NCBI GenBank assembly: GCA_963556145.1
Contig: OY744471.1
Location: 4,705,590-4,769,589 of the forward strand
Direction: 5' to 3'
From: Hygrocybe punicea
Taxonomy: Eukaryota; Basidiomycota; Agaricomycetes; Agaricales; Hygrophoraceae
DNA length: 64,000 nucleotides
The notes under the pieces were generated by a model. It saw only the letters and a list, made by a program, of their open reading frames with translations, was not told the DNA's origin and did not search any database. Positions 56,861 to 64,000 of the stretch are shown piece by piece; position 1 is the first letter of the stretch; every line of letters begins with the position of its first letter. The position numbers and the translations under genes are program-made.

Positions 56861-57825
56861 TGAAGATTAATTGTGTTGGCGTTCAACAGCATTTTCAAGT
56901 TATTCACAGCCAAATTGTTATTAACATGGTTACTAACACTTGTTAACTAGTTACCAACTGTCTTGTTACAAACTGTTAGTAACCTCTGTTAAAAACACCT
57001 CTGAACTCCCTCAGTTACTAACAGCTGTGACGAACTCAGGTGAGGTTAGTAACTGAACCCTAAACCACATACTACAAGCAAAGGCTGTATATGATAGGGG
57101 AGGGAGTGGAGAGTCAGACAGGAGTAAAGTCCTATGTACTAGGAAACAGGAAACAAAGATATATGATATACAAATAGATACATACTAAAGGTTGTTAGGA
57201 ACATTGCATCATCGATAGGGACAATTCTGGAGTCAGAATCTGGAGTGGAATTGGTAGAAAAGACCAGAATCGACTAGAATTGATGATAATGGAATGGAAA
57301 TGGTTGGGAATGGAGTGGGATATGAAGTGGATATGGATCCAGAGGGTCCAGAGCTTCTACACTGTGTTTTCAGAAGAAATGAGATTACTTTGGGGGTTGC
57401 CTTGGACAATATCACCTAAGTTTCCTATGAAGAAAATTACTTATATTACAACCTGGAAAAATTCAAGGGAAAGTTAGAATGCATTTTTGAGATTCTTGCA
57501 CCACTATGGTGAAATAAAACAGTTTAATGACAAGTTCCCAAATGTTACATTTTTCAACTCCACAACTCCAATTCCAACACCAGTACCCACCATGATGATT
57601 CTGCTTTTCCACACCTTCCTTTTTTTGTTCCCTTATACCTGTTGTCTTCTTTTGGACATCATTGTTTATTCTTGTCCTTGTTTCCTTTTTACCCTTTCTT
57701 CTAGAACAATCCAGACCGACCATGGACACATCCCCACATGACCTTGCTGTACCCAAACAGTCTCCTTGCTGATGAACATCATCACCATTGTCTTTTCCCT
57801 TACCTTGACATATTGTTCATTTCAT
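56861..57825. other. Intergenic DNA with GTTACTAAC repeats
   Basis: 56890-57065 is rich in direct and inverted GTTACTAAC/GTTAGTAAC motifs; a similar patch occurs at 60590-60670. No coding sequence supported. Confidence 0.4.
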
Positions 57826-58350
57826 TGTAGAGACTTGACATCCCCCTGAGTCCATATTGTCAATATCTCATGAATCTGGACAAACCCAGCACCTCCAAAT
57901 GACTTGCATTGCAACCTGACGTAACCTGACATGACATGACATGATGTGACCTGATGTATCCTGCTTTGTCATGGCCATTTTTGGACCAAATGCTGCAGCC
58001 TCATAAGCCCTGGAGTTCCAATTATAGGAGACGAATCTCATTGGACTTGATTCCTGACTTCAGACTTGCCTAATATACGCATCTCCTCATCCTTATGGAG
58101 ATATGTAGGACATTTCAGATCTTTTTCTTGGATATTAGGTTTCCCCATTTTCCTGTCACTGTCGCATTGCAACCCCCCTCTTCAGATCCCCTTTCCAACT
58201 TTCCTTTGTAGTTTACCATCGGCCGAAATAGACATGACCAAAAGTAGACTACCCATACATGTACTATAAAAATGGTCCCCGATGACCCTACAAAAAAAGA
58301 GATACCCTTAGTCCCTGTTTCCTTACAGTCAGAATCATGTTTTAATTCCT
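57826..58350 (+). repeat. LTR fragment B, inverted remainder of fragment A
   Basis: Plus-orientation LTR from TGTAGAGACTTGACAT at 57826 to AATTCCTTCAG at about 58350. Its break point is the exact complement of the one in fragment A, with no LTR sequence lost or duplicated. The flank TCAT (57822-57825) is, as reverse complement, ATGA, against ACGA beyond fragment A. Confidence 0.75.
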
Positions 58351-58354
58351 TCAG

Positions 58355-59511
58355 GTGGGTTTGCGGGTCCTCAGCTGTGACCAGGTGGTGTTGGGCACAC
58401 CACCATCCTCCCGGATACCTTGCGGTTGCAGCACCGACGTCAATTGACGGGGCGGTGCACTGTAGATGCAGGTTCTTGGTGGCTTCGGAACTATAATGAT
58501 AATGATCCTAACCTGTGGGTGTCAGCGTAGAAGTGACTGGATAAGTCAGTGTTGGGAATAGTAGTAAAAGGAAGGGAATGTTAGTAAAAGTAAAGCCGCC
58601 GCGTAAAACTGGACTAATAATGACAAATCCGGCGCTGAACGGAGTGAAAATGGACAAATAATGAAGAACCCGACGATGCCGACGATGTCGGGTACGGCGG
58701 GTTGGGTTGGGTTGGGTTGGAAACGATGAACTAATAACGAGAACAATGATAAAGACAATGAAATGAACTATAATACACTAAGGGTCTACGAGGACGAGCA
58801 TTTGAAGTGATTAAAATGATTCTGACTATGAGGGAAACGGGGACTAATGGTATCTTATTTTTGTACGGTCGTCAGGGACCGTTTTTATAGTACAGGAAAC
58901 AGTAATCTACTTTCGGACATGTCTATTTCGGCCGATGGTAACTACAAAGAAAAGATGGAATGGGGATGTGGAAAGGGGGGTTGCAAAGCGATGAAGACAG
59001 GAATATGGAGGGGAAAATGAATATCCATGAAAAAGATGGAAAATGTCCTACATATCTCTGAAAGGATGACGGGATGCATAAATATGGCAAGTCCGAAGTC
59101 GGGGATTGACTCTGATGAGATCCATCTTTTAGAATTGGAACTCCGAGGTGTTTGAGGCTGCCGGATTTGATCCGGAAGCGGCTGTGACAAAGCGGCATGT
59201 GTTGGGTTACATCGGTCACATTGGGTCACGTCACGTCACGTCACGTCGGGTTGCGTCGGGTTATATCGGGTTCGAATGTGAGTTGAATAGAAGCATCGGG
59301 TTCGTCCGGATTTGTGATATATCGAGGATATGGACTCAGAGGGACGTCGACCCTCTACAGCGCATCCACAAGGTACGTTGGTGGTGGGATGCGCGATGGC
59401 CTTCGTCACGGTCGTGCTCACGCTCGCGGTCGTGGTCGTGTTTGTGTTTGTGTTTGTGGTCGTGGTCGTGCTAGTGGTCATGGTCATTGTCGCTGTGGTC
59501 GTTGTGGTGGT

Positions 59512-59544
<33 letters not shown>

Positions 59545-60275
59545 ATTTGGAGGGCCGTGGGTTGTCGTTGTCGTAGTGGTGGTGGTGGCCACCATTGTCA
59601 CCCTTGTCCTCGCCGCCTGTCGTCGTTGGGTGTGTGGTGTTTGTGTTGTTGGTACTGCTCTCGTCGTCGTTTGTTTAATTAGTAGCTAAGAAAAAGAACA
59701 AAAAAAAAAAAACCTACTGCAATGGGGGGTGGGTGCACCACCCTCCCGCTGCCCTTCTCCCCATGTCCCATCATTGTCCATCATTGTTGCCATTGTCCAT
59801 TGTTGTTGTTGTTGTTTCTGTTGTTGTTGTTGTTGTTGTTGCCGTTGTTGTTGTTGTTGTTGCCGTTGCTGTTGGTGGTTGAGAGCAAACAGTGTCATTG
59901 ACTTAAAACAAATGATAATAAAAGTAAAAAACTTACTGATTTACCTCAAATGCTTGCGTTCGAGGGTCACTCTTGTGGTGATTTGTCGGGGTGTTGTCGT
60001 GGCTGAGACTAAACTTTGGTGACTAAAAACGGAAATTTGCCGAAATCGGCATGTGAGTACAACTTTTGTGTGAGCAAAATATACATGCCTGTGGACATCG
60101 GTTCAGCAGTTCTGAACCACTCGTGAACCGTTTAGACAACCTGGGGGTTGCCTGAACCCTGAACTGGACCCGGGGTTCAGTTCAGCCCAAGGTGCTGGAC
60201 TGAACCAAACTTCCGGTTTGGTTCGGAGTTTGAACTGGGTTCGGATCGGTTCTGAACCGAACTTTGGCAGCACTA
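58355..60275 (+). mobile_element. Right part of the inversion-split hAT element, carrying a solo LTR
   Basis: Begins in hAT interior sequence homologous to 56106-56240, is interrupted by a solo LTR (58461-59359), continues through GTTGTTGTTG and GTGGTGG tracts, and ends in GGTTCGG-type repeats and TTGGCAGCACTA at 60275. Flank TGTTCCCC (60276-60283). Confidence 0.75.
58461..59359 (-). repeat. Solo LTR (899 bp) inside the hAT element
   Basis: TGTAGATGC...CCCTCTACA, the reverse complement of the LTR at 16906-17799. Flanked by GCAC (58457-58460) and GCGC (59360-59363), a 4-bp duplication with one transition. No internal element sequence remains on either side. Confidence 0.85.
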
Positions 60276-60283
60276 TGTTCCCC

Positions 60284-60505
60284 TAAAGTAGCAACTTCAT
60301 CTTCAGTTTTCTCAAGGTAGTCAGCATCCAGTATGAAGGAGGGCAAGAATGCTTGAAACTTAGATTTAGATCCATCTTTGTAAGGTATTTGTTCAGGTAA
60401 ATGTGCCAGAAGATGTCCGAGGGTTGTAAGCAATTCTGTAAAGATCTCATCAGAAATATTTTCCGCTTGTGGAAACAACATGCCGATGGAAAATAGCCAA
60501 GTCAC
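60284..60505 (-). pseudogene. Other half of the gene at 56455-56860
   Basis: Minus strand: LFPQAENISDEIFTELLTTL, HLLAHLPEQIPYKDGSKSKF, LPSFILDADYLEKTEDEVAT, then LGE and the hAT end. The phase at the TSD continues into the fragment at 56455 (GEQLERAFANK) once the inversion is allowed for. It is cut from its partner by the hAT insertion and the inversion. Confidence 0.5.
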
Positions 60506-61232
60506 CAGAATAACAATGTTTGTAACAGTTGTGATGGTTATATTCTATTGCTTGCCTAAATTTGGGCATCCTTCAGTTATTACAGTTATTAACAGGTATA
60601 TTTTTACTTTCCCACTGAGCCAGTTATTAACTGTTACTAACAGGCTGTTACTAACTGCAGTTAGCAACAGGGCAGTTGCTCACTGAGCCCTAATGTGGTT
60701 ACTACAGCACAGGATTCCACCAGTAGTATAAAAGTTGTACTTTTTACACTACAAAATACAGGTTATCATCCCACCTCACATCTTATCATCGCACCTCGGT
60801 TCTATTTCTTAGTCCTCTCTTTGTATTGTCTATATTTCCCTTCATCCTCTCCCCATACTTCCCCTTTGTTCTGGAACCCCTGGATCTGGGTAGGATTGCT
60901 TAAGACATTTCTATAGAAAGCCTAGAACTCCTATGATCACTTTCTAGCTGATCACCCCTTGCTGTAGATTCCTCTTCTGGATCTACACTGACACTCGCCA
61001 TCACAACAGCTCCATAATTGTCCAGATTCAAAGTCCTGAGTGATGAGGCTGATTACAATGACCTGCATGAGAAACCTATTGCCCTCCTCTACAAGGCATT
61101 TCATTGTTGGGATGGAAGGCAGTCAATGATGCTGGAGGATGAATATAAGTTTCTTCACAGGAATTGCATGAAATTTGTGTCACCTAGCTTGTGTTCATGA
61201 GAAGTTTTTTATTCTTCTCATTGGTACAATGC
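60506..61232 (+). repeat. Dispersed repeat copy with the empty site of the three-gene transposon
   Basis: 60695-60960 aligns with 42395-42546 joined to 49029-49150 and carries the unoccupied target near 60868. 61018-61200 has a short frame (HEKPIALLYKAFHCWDGRQS, MMLEDEYKFLHRNCMKFV) shared with the minus strand of 3250-3410, a relic of an unknown mobile protein. Confidence 0.6.
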
Positions 61233-61240
61233 ATACATAC

Positions 61241-63420
61241 TAGTGTTGCCGAAGTTCAGTTCGGTCCGGTTCCGACCCTTTTTGGCGGAACCGCGAACTG
61301 AACTTCGGGTCCGGTTTGGCGCATGGCCAAACCTGGACCCAGACGGCGTCGAACCGTCTCACCGCGTTCGGTCTGGGTTCAGACGCGGTCTGAACCCCAA
61401 ACCGAGGTGGGCTCACCCCATGAGCTCTATTCTCCTCGCGAATGGCAGGCACGTATCAATCGACACGGCGCTGCACTTCGCGAGGTAGTTGGGCTGTGGG
61501 GGAGCCGTCCGGCGCTGCTGCCGTTGCCGTTGCCACTGTCGCTGTTGCTGCCGCTACCGGCGCTGCTGCCGTTGCTGCTGCAACTGCTGCTGCTGCTGCT
61601 GCTGCGCCGTTGCTGCTGCAACTGCTGCTGCTGCTGCTGCTGCGCCGTTGCTGTTGTTGCTGCTGATGCTGCCGGCATTGGATGAGCCGCCGTGGAGATG
61701 GGAGCGTACACCCACGCTCCCGTTATCCTTCTTGGTGCCGAATACCTCGTGAACACCTCGCGAACGACGTCCACGCGTCAGTTGACGCGTCAGCTCGTGT
61801 TCGCGAGGTTCCTTGGCGTTGGATGGCTTGATGCAGCACCTGCTGCTGCTGCTGTTGCCGCCGTTGCTGCTGCTGCTGCTGCTGCTGGCCGTTGCCATTG
61901 TCGTTGTTGCCATTGTTGTTGTTGACGTTGTCGTTGCCGTTGCCGTTGCTGGTGGTGGTGGTGGTGGTGGTGGTGTAACGGCTGTCCCGCGTCCGTTGGC
62001 GTTGGCGTTGGGATCCATGTTGTGCTGTGGTGGTGTGCTCGCGATGTGGTCGCGGTCAAGTTGCCTGTGGCAGATAATATTAGTAAAGTTAAGAGTATTT
62101 ACGAGACTTACCTGTATTCACAAACACGACATTGTGTCGCGTTCATTGGCCTTGCGTTGTTGCGTGAAGAAACCTGTAATGGTCACATGATATCGTTTAA
62201 CGCGAAAAAGTAAGTAAAGAAATCTGAAAAACAAATGAAATAAATACCTTAAAAATATCCGTGTTTGCGGTTTGGACGCGGTTTGGAGCCGTTCAGGAAA
62301 TCCGGCCAGCCTCGAAACCCTGAACTGAACCCACGGTCCGGTGTAGATGCGGGTTCTTGGTGGCTTCGGAACTATATAAAGAAATAATATAAAGATCCTA
62401 ACCTGTGGGTGTCAGCGTAGAAGTGACTGGATAATTCAGTGTCGGGAATAGTAGTAAAAGGAAGTGAAAGTGAAATAAAAGTAAAGCCGCCGCATAAACG
62501 GGACTAATAACGACGAATCCGGCGATGAACGGAGTGAAAATGGATAAATGACGATGAACCCGACGATGAACGGAGTGAAAACGGACTAATAACGATGAAC
62601 CCGATGGTGAACGGACTGAAAACGAATGAACCCGACAATGCTGACGATGTCGGGTACGACGGGTCGGGTCGGGTCGGGTCGGAAACGATGAATGAATATA
62701 CGGGAACAATGAGGAAGACAACGAAGTAAACTATAAAAAGGCTAAGGAACTACGTGGACGAGCATTTGAAGGGATTTAAACGATTCTGACTATGAGGGAA
62801 ACGGGGACTAAGGATATCTTTTTTTGTACGGTCGTCGGGGACCGTTTTTATAGTACAGGAAACAGTAATCTACTTTCGGACATGTCTACTTCGGCCGATG
62901 GTAAGCTACAAAGAAAGGTTGGAATGGGGATGTGGAAAGGGGGGTTGCAAAGCAACGAAGACAGGAAATGGAGGGGAAAACGAATATGCAAGGAAAAGAT
63001 CTAGAAAGTCCTACATATCTCCGAAAGGACGATGGGATGCATAAATAAAGTAAATCCGAAGTCGGGGATTGAGTCCGAAGAGATCCATCTCCTGGAATTG
63101 GAACTCCGAGGCGTTTGAGGCTGCCGGATTTGGTCTGAGAGCAGCTGTGACGAAGCGGCATACGTCGGGTTATGTCGGTCACGTCGGGTCATGTCACGTC
63201 ACGTCACGTCGGGTTGCGTCGGGTTACGTCGGGTTCGAATGCGAGTTGGATAGAGGCATCGGGTTCGTCCGGATTCGTGATATATTGATGATACGGACTC
63301 AGAGGGACGTCGACCCTCTACACCGGTTCAGCATTTGGCTGAACTTAGACTGAACCCCGGGTTCGGTTCGGGGTTTGAACCGGGTTCGGCTAGGTTTGGA
63401 ACCGAACTACGGCAACACTA
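61241..63420. mobile_element. hAT-like element (2180 bp) containing a solo LTR
   Basis: Ends TAGTGTTGCCGAAGTTCAG and CTACGGCAACACTA; 8-bp duplications ATACATAC at 61233-61240 and 63421-63428. Closely related to 22477-23783 at both ends. Trinucleotide tracts at 61505-61680 and 61840-61975; two CTCGCGA palindromic modules (61433-61486 and 61754-61809). The paralogous empty site is at 3225-3260. Without the LTR it is about 1.2 kb. Confidence 0.9.
62342..63322 (-). repeat. Solo LTR (981 bp) inside the hAT element
   Basis: TGTAGATGC...CCCTCTACA with CCGG duplicated outside (62338-62341 and 63323-63326). The uninterrupted hAT copy at 23690 reads GGTCCGGTTCAGC across the site. Slightly longer than its relatives because an ACGATGAACCCGA-type unit is repeated at 62520-62640. 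Confidence 0.88.
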
Positions 63421-63428
63421 ATACATAC

Positions 63429-64000
63429 CCTTTTCCCTTTTTCACAAGTGGCAATCCTTAAACAGTGCCATCCCAACAGATTTTAGGAGAGATGTGGGAT
63501 GGATTGGAGGCATGCTGGGACAATCCAGTGCAATCTGGATTCCAGGCAAGAAGAATATGATATTTGAAAAAGCTGGCAGTTATATTTGTGTTTGAGTTGT
63601 CATAAAGTCTCACCAATTTTGTCTTGTGTGATATCAGCTAGTATGGCATGGTATGGATGACAGCAATGTGGAGCACCTGAAGGACATGGCAATAGCTTCT
63701 TAACTTCATGTTTCCTTTGTAGTCAGAAGCATGCTGGCTTTGCCAATTATCAACTCTGCTGGATATACTGGACTCAGAGCTAGCCCAGCCCTTTCTCTTT
63801 CTGGTAACAATGCTTGCACAGGCTGTAAAACCTTATGTAAAATGATAAGTAGACTGTTAAGATTTTGCATAGTTGCAAAATCGAAAGGAAGGTCAAGGTA
63901 TTGCAATATGCAAAATTGAATAGAAATATTTAAAATATTGAAAGCCTAAATGACTGATATCAATAATGCAACATTTATAATTTTAGTCAGTTTTTGCTTT
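63429..64000 (+). other. Dispersed repeat right half, then unannotated AT-rich DNA
   Basis: 63440-63610 matches the minus strand of 3100-3235. Beyond 63620 no feature is supported. Confidence 0.45.

Noticed and set aside
59236..59689. Val- or Thr-rich frames at 59.3-59.7 kb
   Set aside because: GTGGTCGTGGTC-type simple repeats in the hAT right part.
61427..62190. Poly-Gln/Ala/Thr frames
   Set aside because: Same cause as above: simple repeats within the hAT element at 61241-63420.

Overview
The window is nuclear DNA of a mushroom-forming basidiomycete (Agaricomycetes). Genes carry many short introns of about 45-60 bp with GT...AG borders. The conserved genes (succinate dehydrogenase iron-sulphur subunit, SAM methyltransferase, F-box protein, tectonin-type lectin) and the mobile-element proteins are of types I know from this class. 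No database search was run, so all family names come from recognised motifs.

Layout. 3-1304 is the 3' part of an unrecognised host gene. 1.5-5.9 kb is transposon debris: a 652-bp TA-flanked element, a dispersed repeat and a decayed hAT transposase. 5892-33737 is bounded by ~800-bp inverted repeats that start CACTTC and are flanked by a 3-bp duplication (ATT). I read this as one giant CACTA-like transposon of 27.8 kb. It holds a Tnp2-like transposase on the minus strand, three or four other genes of transposon-associated type, and a WD40 gene. Its transposase is split by a hAT element (16150-24433, TSD CCGTGTAC). That hAT carries an LTR retroelement (16906-23928, TSD GTGT), whose 3' LTR carries a second hAT (22477-23783, TSD GGCGGCTT). 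The four levels give a relative order of insertion.

34.0-40.4 kb is the most host-like stretch: a damaged F-box gene, a damaged tectonin gene, an NLR-type N-terminal fragment cut off near its P-loop, then two apparently intact multi-exon genes, a SAM methyltransferase and SDHB. 40.4-49.2 kb contains a GGCC-rich hAT element and a complete 6.47-kb three-gene DNA transposon (42554-49021). An empty copy of its target site is visible near 60.87 kb.

49-64 kb is gene-poor and AT-rich. It contains an 849-bp near-perfect palindrome, tandem repeats, four LTR copies or pieces of the same LTR family, a ~2.2-kb inversion whose breakpoints split one LTR and one hAT element, and a 2.18-kb hAT element that itself contains a solo LTR.

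Across the mobile genes the disabling changes are mostly premature stops that fit CGA to TGA or CAG to TAG, and the two mismatched LTR target duplications also differ by CpG-type transitions. This suggests cytosine-methylation or RIP-like decay. The transposon proteins are therefore probably inactive here; the only clearly functional genes are SDHB and the methyltransferase.
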